Source: Beverwykella pulmonaria (Eukaryota; Ascomycota; Dothideomycetes; Pleosporales; Melanommataceae). Taken from it: 64,000 bases of DNA. This document shows positions 1 through 11,320 of this stretch, piece by piece. The translations under genes were made by a program, and so were the position numbers. Where the stretch lies: the NCBI GenBank assembly GCA_001599595.1, contig BCHH01000011.1, forward strand, positions 207,894 to 271,893, in the 5' to 3' direction. The first letter of the stretch is position 1. Each line of letters begins with the position of its first letter. A model generated the notes under the pieces. It saw only the letters and a program-made list of their open reading frames with translations. It made no database searches and was not told where the DNA came from.

Positions 1-712
1 AGGTACTCGTGTAACTGCATGCGTGGAGATAACACGAGGGCTAATCAAAAACACGAGGGCTAATCAAAGCCACAGCGTTGGGGCACGTTGAATCGGATCG
101 CTGCACCGAAGTGTTTTGCTTATCAATGCCTTACATAGCAAAAGCCGCCATCTAGTTCCGAGACTTCGCTTGGAGGAGCATGGGCTCATTGCGGCTAAGA
201 TCCGTTGTATAACTTCACTTAAGGTTTTGGCTAAGCAACAGCTGCCTATACACACCTCGTGGGACCCATGGAGCGGGTAGTATAAATTACCTTTTTCTGA
301 TGTTCGCAATACTCTCGTTTAGCTACGCGGGGTTGTTATCATACAAAAACGGCGCATTACGCTTCGCAGACTAAGTAGCGAGAGCCCCACCCTCCCTTTC
401 GGCCGAGAAGTTCGCCGACCGCCCATTCTGATATATACGCAATAGGGAAGGCTTACTGCGAGCATTCAATCACAGCTTCCGATAAAGATATAGCGCGAGC
501 ACAGACACGGAACATCGCCACTTCGAGATCCACCAAGGAAATCATACACCCACACCCACACAGAGCCTCTGCAGTATCTCAATCACCCGCAGGGTAGATC
601 GCTTTGAAGCTGTGGAAACGAGGAAAGCCAGGAAAGGATATTGATCTACTTCCTCTAATCATTGCAGAATTCTACTCTAGTTCTTGTCTACTCTCTGCTA
701 CTGATATAAACG
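1..712. other. Left-edge intergenic region
   Basis: No gene is supported here. The open frames are short and do not resemble known proteins. The only structure seen is a 19-bp direct duplication at 32-69. The right part is the 3' flank of the GMC oxidoreductase gene. Confidence 0.6.
32..69. repeat. 19-bp tandem duplication
   Basis: Two adjacent copies of a 19-bp unit (32-50 and 51-69) differ only at the last base. The unit begins acacgagggct. No function is evident; it may be replication slippage. Confidence 0.8.
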
Positions 713-2653
713 CTATTTCCAGCCGGCCATGATTATATCCGCACTCTTCTCCGCGACACCATAAACCGGAGCCATAGTATGACCGCTCAACTGCATAGGT
801 ATAATCGAAGCATCGACGACCCTTACGTTGCGGGTTCCATGGACCTTGACCTGCTCATCGACAACCCCTCCGAGTTCAATGGGCAACATGGCACATGATC
901 CAACGACATGCAGAGCGTTCAGAACTTTGATGTAATCTGTCAGCGAGTGGTACATGGCCACAGACTCGTAACGTAAACATACCGTTTTCTCTTAGAAATG
1001 CCGCCCATTGGTCGTCCGATGCGTCCAGAGGCAATTTGTTATATCCAGGAGACACGTTGTCGGCAATTAGGTCACTGAGAGGCGGCGTAGCATATCCCTT
1101 CTGTGAAAGACGCCCTACGGCGGCCAACATCTCGAGATCGAAATCAGTAGACAGCAGATTGGGGGTTATGACGGGTTCGTTGATATTATCCTGGGATCCA
1201 AGGTGGACACTGCCCCACGAAAAGGGCATCGAGGTCCAGAATTGCGCAAGGATGCCAGTTCCAGTGTTAGTCGGGAATAGTTCAGCAACGGTGATGTTTT
1301 TGTTGAATATAAGGTCGTGCTGAATTCGGAATCGTTTTTCGATTGCACTTGGACTTATTGCTCCATCAGATGATACCGAGGCTGCCTTGGCCCACTCAGC
1401 CAGCTTTGTAAAGGTGGAAGCCGCAAGAGATGTGGTCTTGTTACCGAATACATCTTGAGCTGTGGGCATGGTTGCGTATGGAATACGCCCCCCGTCGATG
1501 CTGCCGTTGAGAGCATAGGTCATGGCAATGATATTGTGATCCTGCATAGATTCTCCGACACCCGGTAGCTTAACCTTGATCTTGATACCAAGTTTGTTGA
1601 GGATTCTAGCCGTATAATTCAGTACTGCGTTTCATGCGCTCAAAGTATGGTCTCCAAACTCACTTGGGGTTCCCGATTCCAGAGGCCTCGAGTATAAGCG
1701 GGTTTCTGTAGGCGCTAGCTGATAGGACTACTTCCTTCCTAGCTCCAACTTTAACCAGCTCACCGGATGGGCTTACATATTCGAAGCCGTTAGCCACGGC
1801 TTCCCGGCCCGGGCCATCTACCCATGTGATTCTTTTTACTGTACCCTTGATGATCTTAAGGTTTGGTCTAGACTCTACAGGTGTGTAGTACGCGCGAGCA
1901 GAATCTTCCCGCACACCGGCGTCCGGATCTAGTGTCATAGGAGCCGTAACGAAGCCATGAGGATCGCCACCATTCAAGTCGGTTATAGGTTGTAAACCTA
2001 AAGCCTGCCATGTAGCGCGGGCTTTGTCATGGAAAGAACTATTCGAAAGTATGAATGGGAAGCCAAGGTCGAGGGGTCCACTCTTTCCATGGGCACTTTC
2101 ATCGTACGTTGCACCGCTCGCGATTTGTGCACTAGTTGGTGTAACAAAGCGCTCCCCTAGTTTATAATAAGAAAATACTGAATCCCAGTTCCAACCTTTA
2201 TTGCCAAGCTCTTCCCAAGCGTCGTATTGTGCTTTGTTGCCTCGGATGTATACCATTCCTGTGGGTAGACAAGTTAGTCTCTTAAAGCAACACAAAGCCA
2301 AACAAATGTGCCAGGGATATACCATTGACGGAGCTCGTTCCTCCCCACGCCTTTCCAGCGCGATAGGTCAAATTCCTGGAGCCAAGAGCAGGAGAGGTGA
2401 CAGAAGGATACTGCCAGTTGATAGACGTGTTGAAAGTCGCAAAGGAAAAATTTATCGTCTGGACGTCTGGATGTTGGCGTACGTCATCCCCAGGCTCAAT
2501 GACCGCGACGGTAATATCAGGATGCGAAGAAAGACGATTGGCGACGACTAGGCCAGCTGTGCCAGCGCCAGCAATCACGTAGTCGAACGTCTCACTCCGC
2601 ACGGCGACGACATAGGCTAGCCAAAAAAATCTGAGAGACTTGTACATGTTCAT
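713..2653 (-). CDS. GMC-family FAD oxidoreductase, probably secreted
   Basis: Four exons: 2653-2323, 2258-1664, 1605-983 and 936-713, giving 590 residues. Introns are 64, 58 and 46 bp with GT...AG ends and matching phases. The product begins with a hydrophobic leader (residues 1-20), suggesting entry to the secretory pathway. The FAD-binding motif AGAGTAG lies near residue 28. The first GMC signature (GGTSSVNGMVYIRG) is recreated across intron 1, and the second (SGIGNPKIL) across intron 2. Exon 4 has HVVGSCAM and SGHTMAP, which carry the two histidines expected at the active site. The family oxidises alcohols, sugars or choline with flavin; aryl-alcohol oxidase-like or choline dehydrogenase-like activity is possible, but the substrate cannot be read from sequence. 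The start was taken at the ATG before the leader (2653, or 2647 two codons later). All catalytic landmarks are intact. The neighbour on the same strand is an aldo-keto reductase, so a shared catabolic role is possible but unproven. Confidence 0.9.
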
Positions 2654-3213
2654 ACCCGGTACTCTCTTGCATACGAGTAAATCGAATAAGGAATCGGAGT
2701 GTCTAGGCAGAGAAGATGCTTGGTGGGAGAACGACCAATTGCAAGACGTTGAAACAGGATGACCGGTAGTGCGGAAACGTAAGAAAGTATGGTGAGTGTA
2801 TCCAGTCAAGGACTATGCGAAGGCTGTAATAAAGCATGCAACTTGACCTCGGCGCATTTGATCAGACTTTCGGACAGAGGTGCGCCACCAACAAGGTGAT
2901 TACGAGATAGTAAGTCGGCAATTAAGTGATGCAAACGTTGAAAAGGGAGAGCTCGTATTGTTACACACGCAATTCAAGCCAGATCAGGAACAGGAAAGGT
3001 GGCTTGACTAGTGGGAAGCACGACACCCATGCAATACTGCTCTCCTAGTTTGTTACACATTTTGATTCTGTTGGTAAGACCGAAAATGTCCTATCTAGCT
3101 GCCCAACGACATGAAGATCAGACCCATGTTGGGTAGGTCAGCTGATCCTTTTAATTCCTCCGTATCCGCCCAAAGTCGGTTATTTCTCATCGCCCAATGA
3201 AATGGCTCAGAAA
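2654..3213. other. Intergenic region between GMC and aldo-keto reductase genes
   Basis: 560 bp with no supported gene. It should hold the promoter of the GMC gene, which reads leftwards, and the 3' flank of the aldo-keto reductase gene. Confidence 0.6.
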
Positions 3214-4221
3214 TCACCGACTGCTCAGCATCTCATAGTTGTCCAGGGATGCCTCAGCCTTGACACTTTCCCAGACCTGGTCAATCTTCTTGACCGCCTT
3301 GTCACTCAGGGGCCCGCCCTTGAGCGCCTGAACAGTCTCCTGGAATTGCTGAGTGTTCCTCGCGCCGACGATAATGGCATCCCCTTGGTCACCCTGCAGC
3401 TTTGAGTGGTACACCACCCAACGGTACGCTAGCTCCGCCCTTGAGACGTTTTCCTCCTTGGCAATCTGCTCCCAGTCGTCAAGTGCCGCCACAAAGCTGG
3501 GTCGGTTGTACATGCCGTTATAGACCTTGGCGAGCGGCTGTCCCTCGCCGAATCGGCCCTCGGCCTCGGTCAATGCGGCCTTGGACTTTGAGAGAAAGCC
3601 TCCGGCGATCGGGCTGTACGCGTAGAATGACATGTGATGCTTGCGGATAACAGGAAAGATCTCGGCATCTGCGCGGCGTGCAACGGCCGAGTAGTTGCCT
3701 TGATAAACGGAAGGAACCACGAAGTTGTTCTCCTTGGCAACACGGATGATTTCCTCGACCTCGTCCGCGAGGAAGTTGGAAAGACCAAGACGCTTGAAGG
3801 CGCCTTGCTTGTAGAGCTCGTCGAGCCCGCTGAGGGTGTCTTTGACGGGGACTCTACGGTCTGGGGCGTGGATGTAGTATACATCAACCTGGATACGGTG
3901 AGGCGCGTTTCACCCATGGCTGTGGCTGCCACTTACGCTATCGGTGTTGAGCTTCTTCAGGCTCGTCTTGCAGGCATTGATCATGACATCCTTGGTACAG
4001 AGCTGGTCGCTGAAGCCGCCGGGCATCTTGGTGTCGATGGTAAATCGGGAAGCGGCGCCAGCCTTGCCCATTGTCTCTTCCGACGCTCCATAGAGTTGTG
4101 CCGTGTCGATAATCTCGATACCGGCATCCTCAAGGATCTTCAGCCACTCGGTAACCTCCTCGACGGAACTAGACAGCCAAGCTGCGCCTCCGAAGGCGAT
4201 CTTAATTCCGTTTGCAGACAT
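3214..4221 (-). CDS. Aldo-keto reductase (aflatoxin-aldehyde reductase-like, AKR7 type)
   Basis: Two exons, 4221-3937 and 3888-3214, separated by a 48-bp phase-0 intron, encode 319 residues, the normal length for a single-domain NADPH-dependent aldo-keto reductase. The catalytic tetrad is recognisable: Asp and Tyr in IDTAQLYG, Lys in TIDTKMPGG and His in VDVYYIHAPDR, the last just after the intron. The region FKRLGLSNFLADEVEEI is typical of the AKR7/yakc branch, as is the C-terminal IIVGARNTQQFQETV, which contacts the cofactor. The enzyme should reduce aldehydes or ketones to alcohols in the cytosol; the natural substrate is unknown. Exon 1 starts at a clear ATG with no in-frame alternative. 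About 560 bp separate its stop from the start of the GMC gene, which lies on the same strand. No breaks or missing residues were seen. Confidence 0.92.
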
Positions 4222-5838
4222 GCTGAATGGGCAAGAGAGGCTTGATGCGAATTGGCAGTGTGGTGTGATGCGTTGCAGATGTAGGGTGTAGCATGATGTC
4301 TGTTTCTTTTATATCAAGCGGGCGGTTACTTTGTGCCACCCAGGCAGGTGGGGCAGGCCGAGCATTTCGGCGCAAGCAGACCGCGAGAGAAAGATTGTGG
4401 CATGGGGCACAGCAGTTGGCGAGTGAATTTCCGCCACATACGTATGTCGGGGGAAGGTGAAGTTGACGATGCTTTCAAATCAAGCGCGTTTGTCAGCACA
4501 TGGAGATGTCCCGTGCTCGTTTCGGATTAGTGGCTGTGTTCATGCGCCAAGTGGCACTCTTTCGCTGTTGCCTTCTTAAATGGGGTGTTTGTGCGGGTGT
4601 GTTCATGTCGGCGCTTGATCTGCAAGACATCCCACGCGCCAAGGCGCCTGATCTACAATGCACCGTTTCGGCGACTTGCAAGGGCCTCTCGGGAGCTAGG
4701 GATCTTCTTCCTTCATGTTGCATTAGAAGTGGACGCGTCGTGGTTTTTGGCGAGGCGCTACGGAAAGCGATAGACTAATTAGCGCTTGTTTGCTACTGTA
4801 GAATATTCTGTACTGTAGTGCGGTGCCGCTTGATTTTTAATCGCGGTCAAGCCGTCTACGCGACCCCTTACGGCCCCTCCTCTTTGTTCTTAACCTCCAT
4901 AACTATGAGGCTACGGGAGTCGGACCAGCGCACTAGCATTAGCATGTTCGCCCACTGCTTGTTAGTTGTGGCCAGGATCTCTTCACCGTTGTTGCTAAGA
5001 TCCTCTGCTTTGAGAATTGCAATCTTAGTCTCTAGTTAATTGTTAACTTCCACCATGTCCTTGCCCTCGTGCTTCTTCTTTCCCTTGTATATTGGATGAA
5101 GCCCGAGTGAAGGTCGGGTCTCGCCTTATTTGAGCGACTTGGCGCTGTTGGTTCTTTGCTTACCATCATTGTTAATCTCTGCGTAATCGTAGGCGCTGTG
5201 TAACATAGGCTGCTTCTACTGCACATGGCAGCCTACATGTTTTCTCTTACTACTACCTATTAAAAGCACTTGAGAGACTAACGCAACTCTCGGCTGTAAC
5301 TTTAATGTCTAATTCTAGTTTAAGACCGCATGCAAGTAGGGCATCTACACTAGTTGCAATAAGCGTTCTGTAAGGGTAACACCAGCAGAGAACAGAGCGA
5401 ATAGATAATCCAGTGTGAAAAGGTTCAATTCGTAAATAGCAAGAGACAAGAAACGAATCCTTGAGGATACTCAGAAGATTCCAAGAGGCTACATACATGG
5501 CGCGTCACGTGATATGTAGGCATACGGCCCGGGTGTTACGATTAGGAGAAACAATCAATCGTCTGATGGGCAAATGTGTATATAAGGCGTGTGAAAGCCG
5601 TAACGAGCTTACTTCTCGCACGATGAAGGGGAGCTAGCTAGAATAGGACATACGGCGGAACACGTGCGACACGTGACTCGAGGGGCCTCCAAGGGGCTCC
5701 TAACAGAGGCTCTTAGGAAAACAAAAGTATCTCTTACATTAAAGTAGTTTATATGCGAGTCACGAATATAAGCGAATCGCAAACCCCACTAACTTTTACT
5801 ACTATTACGTCAACACAATATAATCGCGCATCAAAATG
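4222..5838. other. Gene-poor region upstream of the aldo-keto reductase
   Basis: The first few hundred bases should include the aldo-keto reductase promoter. The rest has only short, unrecognisable frames. AT content and stop density rise towards the transposase remnant on the right, so degenerate transposon flank is likely, but I could not identify terminal repeats. Confidence 0.5.
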
Positions 5839-7140
5839 CTATACACGTATTTGCCCAGTCTCTCTGCAGCAGCTACAGCGTGCTATAACCCGTCGACTCA
5901 CGCTTAATTGTTCTGCATTTTGAAGCCTTTCATGCTCTAGGTGCAACTTAGCGCGCTTTTGAGCAGCTCTTTCTGCATCCTCTGCTACTGTTAAGGTCCC
6001 TTGCTTATAGATTCGCTTCTTTTTGCGCTGCCTACGCTTTGTAGTAGCCTTATTTGTTTTCTGTAGGGCCAAGACCTAGTCGCGCAATAGGACATGCAAT
6101 CACTGTAACCCACTCGCAATTGCCTCGATGTACAGCCTTTTGTCAACCATGCCTCACTAAGCTAGTAACAACTAACTTGGACAATATCTTGCCTATTATA
6201 AAGCCAGATTTATCAAAATTGTAGCTACCGTCTACTAAGATCCTATATGTAGCCTGTGTTGTGGTGGAGTAAAGGTGTGATATGGAAAATGAGGAGGGTA
6301 GAGGGCGACTCTTAGCCATGCGATGTCCGAGGCAGCAATGCACTGTGGCAGGGAGATCAAAAGCCTCAGGTGACGTTCACAAAGAAGATGATGTTTGGCA
6401 GTAGACTGTTGCAATTTCGTTGTGTCCTAACTACCAAAGGAAAGAAGGAAATATGTGATGAAAGATAGAAGAGTGATCGTGGTCTCGTTAGATTGAGGGT
6501 GGTGTGTCGGATGGTGGAATAGCAAGGTGTTCGGATGCCCATATATATGTCGCGTTAAGTGATGACGAAACAAGCAGCTGAAAGAGAAACCAAGACCCTT
6601 TACCTGCACCATGTATCCAAGCTTTCGACCATTGACTGAGGGGGATTCGGCAAAGTAGTTCTTCGCTACGGCGCAGTGTTCGCTGCACACGCTCCAACTA
6701 GCCCCTAATCACCTTAAAATCTTCGCATTAAGCTCTCTACCTATTATACAGTTAATCAAAACTCGTGGCAAGGATCTCTGTACGCTTAACAAAAGTTGGA
6801 TGGCCACAGCTTGCCAACCTTCTGAGCACCACGCACAGCAAGCGGCTTATCAGCTATATCTTTTCCAGTGTTAAGAAAGAGCGGAAATTCTCGTGAATCA
6901 AGGTCGAATATATGCCTAACAATCAACTCCTCTTCAATCTTAGTCATATTCTTTAAGTTGGGCTGGCGATTGCGCCGTGCAGGCTTTCTAGCAAGTTAGT
7001 CGCGGAGCGTAGATTTTGGAACGTTAAACGTTGCTACAGCGCGGTTTACGCCCAGAATTTGCTTTTGTTCAGTAGATAAGATAGAAAGGAGGATATCTGC
7101 TTCATTGAAGGGCAGTCGAGTAGTAGTTGGCTGAACAATT
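5839..7140 (-). pseudogene. Decayed Fot1/pogo-type transposase
   Basis: Read on the minus strand, this stretch contains separated pieces of a Fot1/pogo (Tc1-mariner superfamily, DDE_1) transposase in the correct order. Around 7120-6790 is the N-terminal DNA-binding part: FNEADILL, then VPKSTLRD followed by a stop where family members continue with an Arg, then EEELIVRHIFDLDSREFP. Around 6240-6150 is YNFDKSGFIIGKI, which matches the first catalytic Asp motif (NFDETGF in relatives, so Glu has become Lys). At 6060-5850 is the basic tail ALQKTNKATTKRRQRKKKR, then GTLTVAEDAE and a knuckle-like CSCCRETG. Many stops and frame changes make it inactive. About 350 bp between the first two blocks (about 6350-6700) does not resemble the transposase and may be an insertion or badly eroded sequence. 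Family assignment is from remembered motifs, not from an alignment. Confidence 0.72.
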
Positions 7141-7849
7141 GTGGTTAGTAGGTGACGCGTGGTAAAAAGTTGGTAGGATCAAGTAATAAGCAATGATGAT
7201 AGATAGGTAGACAGTCAAACGATATTTGTTGATACGGCTAGCCACGAACCAGGCTCATAACTATAAACAGGAGAGTGGAGGAGTATCAAGATGTGTATTC
7301 TGAGTGATGTATGTACAGTTGATATATATATGACGGACTGATTAGTCAGTGGCATATCCACGTGAAGGTATGGTGTCCTAGGCTTACACGAAGCTCCTCG
7401 GTACTGTAGACCAAAGACTCAATCGCAAGAGCATAGCTGCTCGCAAACAGACGTTCCATTTTGGCCTACTGTAGATGTTCTGCAGCGCCAAGGGATGTAT
7501 ATGAGTGAATTGGTAGGATTCGAAAGCAGTTCGATAGGCCGATTATTCATTACCGCGATGAAAATCGTTTGGAAAAATTATATCGCGCAAACAGGAGTTG
7601 ACTGTACATCAAAACGCGCTTAGCCTCTATGATGTACTGTGGTGGAGAGACGATTGTTATTAATCTTCTAAACGCTTCCGGGCTAGCAGGCTGAAAGGGT
7701 TGAAGGTCATGCCTCATTGCGTCGCCGAGGAGACCGAAAGGTAATTGTGCATGCATCAACGTGCAGAATCGTGGGCCGAGAAAGATGGTTAGAGCTGATG
7801 GAGGTGGGGTGCTGGCCAGTCGCGGCCGGTTGAGGTCTGGCGCCATCTA
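7141..7849. other. Spacer between two transposon remains
   Basis: No supported gene. It is AT-rich in the left half, probably the 5' flank of the decayed Fot1-type copy. It ends at the TA dinucleotide (7848-7849) bordering the Tc1/mariner-type element. Confidence 0.5.
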
Positions 7850-7906
7850 TTGTATTCAAAAATCGGGGTAATGCTTGGCGACATCGCTTAATTCTTCGCG
7901 ACCCGC
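7850..7906 (+). repeat. Left terminal inverted repeat of the Tc1/mariner-type element
   Basis: 57 bp starting ttgtattcaaaaatcgg, matched by the reverse complement of 11321-11377 with one C/T difference near the inner end. It is preceded by TA. Confidence 0.93.
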
Positions 7907-8074
7907 CCCCTTTGCAGGGAAACACGCAAATCCAGTGAATCAGTGGATGTCGACGTGAATATCCCCATTTAATGCGCTGTAAGTTACCCAAGTAGGATAG
8001 TAAATGAGGCTGACTTTTGTTGTTGCAGTTGGCTCAAATCAACGACTTTTTTGACGCGGTTTTCGACGCGTAAT

Positions 8075-9919
8075 ATGGCCAAACGCAAGGCTGCTGCCGC
8101 GCCAGCTGATGAAGCTCCACCGGCCAAATCAACGCGTTCTGCAAAGGCTCCTACTCCAAAGAAGGTGCTAGCACCAGGACCAGCAAAGAAGGCACCGGCC
8201 AAGAAGAAGGCACCGGCCAAGAAGCGGGCACCGGCCCAGAAATCCACACTGCAGGTCGGCTGGCGTAGGCCTTTGGAGGAGGGCCCATCTGGCTTGTCTG
8301 CTCCACCGTCGTCGCCGCCTTTTCTGCAATTTGGCGATGCTCTCAGCGAGATAGATCTCACGCGAGAGGCTACACCTGAATGTCCTGCGCCAGAGTATGT
8401 TTTGTCATCCTCGCCGGTGCAAGAGACCAATTATATTGTTGCCCAGCAATACAGCGTGCTCATAAATGGGAGCAGGAAGGCGAGAGATACACCAGAGGAG
8501 GTTGCTAAGACGTTTATTACTATGGCGGACATTGAGATGGCGATAGAGTCGCTGCTGCGGAGCCCTCAGGCTGAGCTTAAGGGCAGAGAATACACCTATC
8601 TCAGTCGCTCTGTTAGCTATAAACTTGACCGGAGCAAGTCAGTGTAGTGCCATACTTCACTTGTTGACTTCAGCGACAGTAAGGGGAGAAAGATGTAGAG
8701 CTTAATCAACTACCAAGTTCAGCGACCTGGCACTGTTGTGCGGCGTGTTGAACTAAAGCTTAAAGTAAGGGTGCAAGCAGCTGCTTTAGCAAAGGCCTTT
8801 TTAAAGAACCAGTCATTTAATAAGCCACCATCATCAGATCCTGTTACTACGCCTATAAGCAAGACTCGTACAAATCAGCTGTTAAAGGAGAATGAAGCTC
8901 TAGATAAAGCCGCTCGCCTACGCATCAAGGCGGACCACATTACCTCAATTTATAAGTACTGGACTTGTAAGGTCGCCGCCTGTACAAATTACACAAAGTG
9001 GTGCTATGTTCACCAGGCCACGCAGCAGCACTTTGAGATGAGGGAGAACAAGATGGAGAGCTTTGCCAATATGTGCCTTACGCGGGAGGATGGCGCTGCA
9101 GTTACCTTTCCGCCTATCCAATTGATAGAGCTCTGGCAGACAAGGCCAAACAAGCTTCTTGTAAACCCTNATAATAGTCAGGCCTAAGATNGCAAGAAGA
9201 AGAAAAGCCGTCNATCCTCATCGTCATCTNGTGACGATNAGAAGATGTATTTCNNACGTATGATAAAGGAGCAGGAAAAGCNAGATCTTNGAAACCAGGC
9301 CATGCGGATGCGGGAGCGCGCTGAGGAGGCGGAAGAGAAGCAGGAGCAGCGAGCTCTAGACCGCGAGATGGCCAAAAGACTGCCAAACACTAGGTTTTTT
9401 GGTCAGCAGTTTGGTCCAGGATACCCACCTTTTGCTGGTGTTCCCCAACCCCCATACCAGTCACTATATCAGCCTACTGTGCCGCCTACTGTGCCGCCTA
9501 CTACGGCTGCTCCAGCTGCTTATATTCCGCCCACGGAAGCTCCAAAATTACCCCCCAGGGTGGCCAGTTCAAGTCCTGTTACTGGCGTGGGGAAAGCTGA
9601 CAATCACAGCACTGTAAAGGCTTTTTTTAAGTGGCTAGTTGCAGAGCAGGACAATAAGGATAGAGGCGAGTACAAGCGCACTCGCGAAGTGGCTATTGAG
9701 CAGATGTGGAGTGTGGAGGATCTAAAGGAGATGTCAAATACCAGCAGCGCGCTATATCGCCTTGCTGTTGATAAACCGTTTAAGCTTAAGGATGGAGTTG
9801 TTCAACACTTTAGGAGCGACTTACGCAGGTATAAACCAGTGTTTCAAGGCGCTAGTATTCTTCTAAGCGTAGGTGGAGGTGGAGGCAGTGTAGGAGATAA
9901 TAAGGATGCAGATGCGTAG
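8075..9919 (+). pseudogene. Accessory gene of the Tc1/mariner-type element (zinc-finger-like, broken)
   Basis: One reading frame runs from the ATG at 8075 to the stop at 9917-9919, broken by stops at 8645-8647 and 9185-9187. An intron at about 8642-8722 would remove the first and keep the frame, but its donor (gtgtag) is poor. The predicted protein has a basic Ala/Pro/Lys N-terminus like a linker-histone tail (residues 1-60) and a Cys-rich motif, C-x4-C-x6-C-x2-H, at 8966-9019. A Ser/Lys-rich coiled-coil-like stretch follows (9240-9380), then a Pro-rich spacer and a helical C-terminus beginning FFKWLVAEQ that resembles the small helical domains of many fungal hypothetical proteins. The order basic tail, Cys/His module, coiled coil suggests a DNA- or chromatin-binding protein. 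I do not recognise a named family. Ns at 9170-9290 leave several residues unknown. Confidence 0.68.
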
Positions 9920-10039
9920 GAGAAGCTGTATATTAGGGTGGCGATAATCGTCATTTTTTGGTGGCTTGGCAGAGAGTTGCACATTTTCCTATTTTTGACA
10001 TTATACAGTAATAATACAATATCTACCCGCCTTACAACC

Positions 10040-11161
10040 TTACTCCCACTCCCACTCTCTCTCGCCATGCCGCTCCTGCGCCCTCAACTCTGCTTGCATT
10101 TGATCTAGCTCATCCTGCTGTACGTAAAGCCCACCAGCTAAATATTTAAAGTGCTTCTGCGCGAAGCGATCACACTTGCTCATCCACACAGCCGCCATTA
10201 AGAACGCACCAAAGTTAGGATAATTAGCCCTCGTCCATACGTAATTCCGCTTAATCCACGCCTTTAGGACGCCAAAGGTAAGCTCAATAGGATTGTAATC
10301 TAGCAAGTATGGCGGCAAGTATCATACAATGTGGCCAGCAGCCTCTATAAGCTGAGTTATGTCGTTATTTGTATGGATGCTAACATTATCTAGGATAATA
10401 ACAAGAGAACAATTTCCATACACGCTACTCAGCGTAGGTAGCAGCCTCTCCTAGATCCACTCAACAAAGTCCTCATGGCTAAAATACCCTCTCTTTATAC
10501 CTGTACAAGGCAGATACCCGTTAACAGTATATGCAGGAAGGATAGCATATGTGTTCCCACGCTTAATATCCTGCGTGTAGCGCGCTGGGTCACCAATAGG
10601 CCCATAAGCTTTGTGCCGCCATCCACTCTTCTCATTAAATATAGACTCGTCAAGAAACACTAAATCGTCTGCTGCAAAGCGCCAGAGGCTGTTGCGATAG
10701 GACTCACGGAGGTCATCATTACAGTTAATGGAGAACGGCCGCATTGTATGTTTGCTCCATCCTTGTGCAGTAAGATACCTGCTAATTGTAGGCTGCGAAC
10801 AGTTTACACCTCGCTCCATGAACAGCCAGTATCGAATCTCATCCTGATAGAGCCAGCCGCTCCGGAGAAGGTGTTCAAACAAGGCCTCTCCATCCTCAAC
10901 GCTGATTTTAGAAGGCCTCCCGAGAATACGCGTTGGCAGCCGCCGCACTGTGCCCTCGTCCCGCACGCTTCTCTCCACATTGTATACTGCATGGAGCGAA
11001 CAACCTTCGTAATTGGCGATCGTTTGAGCATGCCAGCCTAGCAAGAGGAAGCGATAAACACGGAGTCGAACAGGATTAGCTAAACCGCGCGTGCTGGTGA
11101 GAGGAGGCAGTCGTGGCCGTATAGGTTTTGCGAGTTGATTGAGCCCGTGGGCTTGAAACAT
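10040..11161 (-). pseudogene. Tc1/mariner-family transposase, two nonsense codons
   Basis: A single minus-strand frame from the ATG at 11161 to the stop at 10040 encodes about 370 residues, the normal length, apart from TAG at 10451-10453 and TGA at 10322-10324. The N-terminal third has helix-turn-helix sequence (VRLRVYRFLLLGWHAQTIA, then GRPSKIS). The catalytic core follows: LDESIFNEKSGWR gives the first Asp (10649-10651), VIILDNVSIH the second Asp (10388-10390), and YNPIE the Glu (10283-10285). Exactly 34 residues separate the last two, the D34E spacing of Tc1-like enzymes. Both stops fit C-to-T changes of Gln (CAG) and Arg (CGA) codons. The upstream sequence (ttgcag before 11177) looks like a 3' splice site, so a short upstream exon may once have existed. 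It would bind the terminal inverted repeats and insert at TA. Confidence 0.9.
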
Positions 11162-11320
11162 GGCCCGCGTAGGTCTCTGCAACTACAAAAAGTCGTCAGT
11201 ATAAGCAATTTGTATAGGAATATACAGCCTCACTTTCTAGGAGCAATATTAACGCGTTATGGGTGTTTACTGACGCGACATAGGGATATTCACAAAAGTC
11301 GAGGTTTTGGCGGGCAAAAC

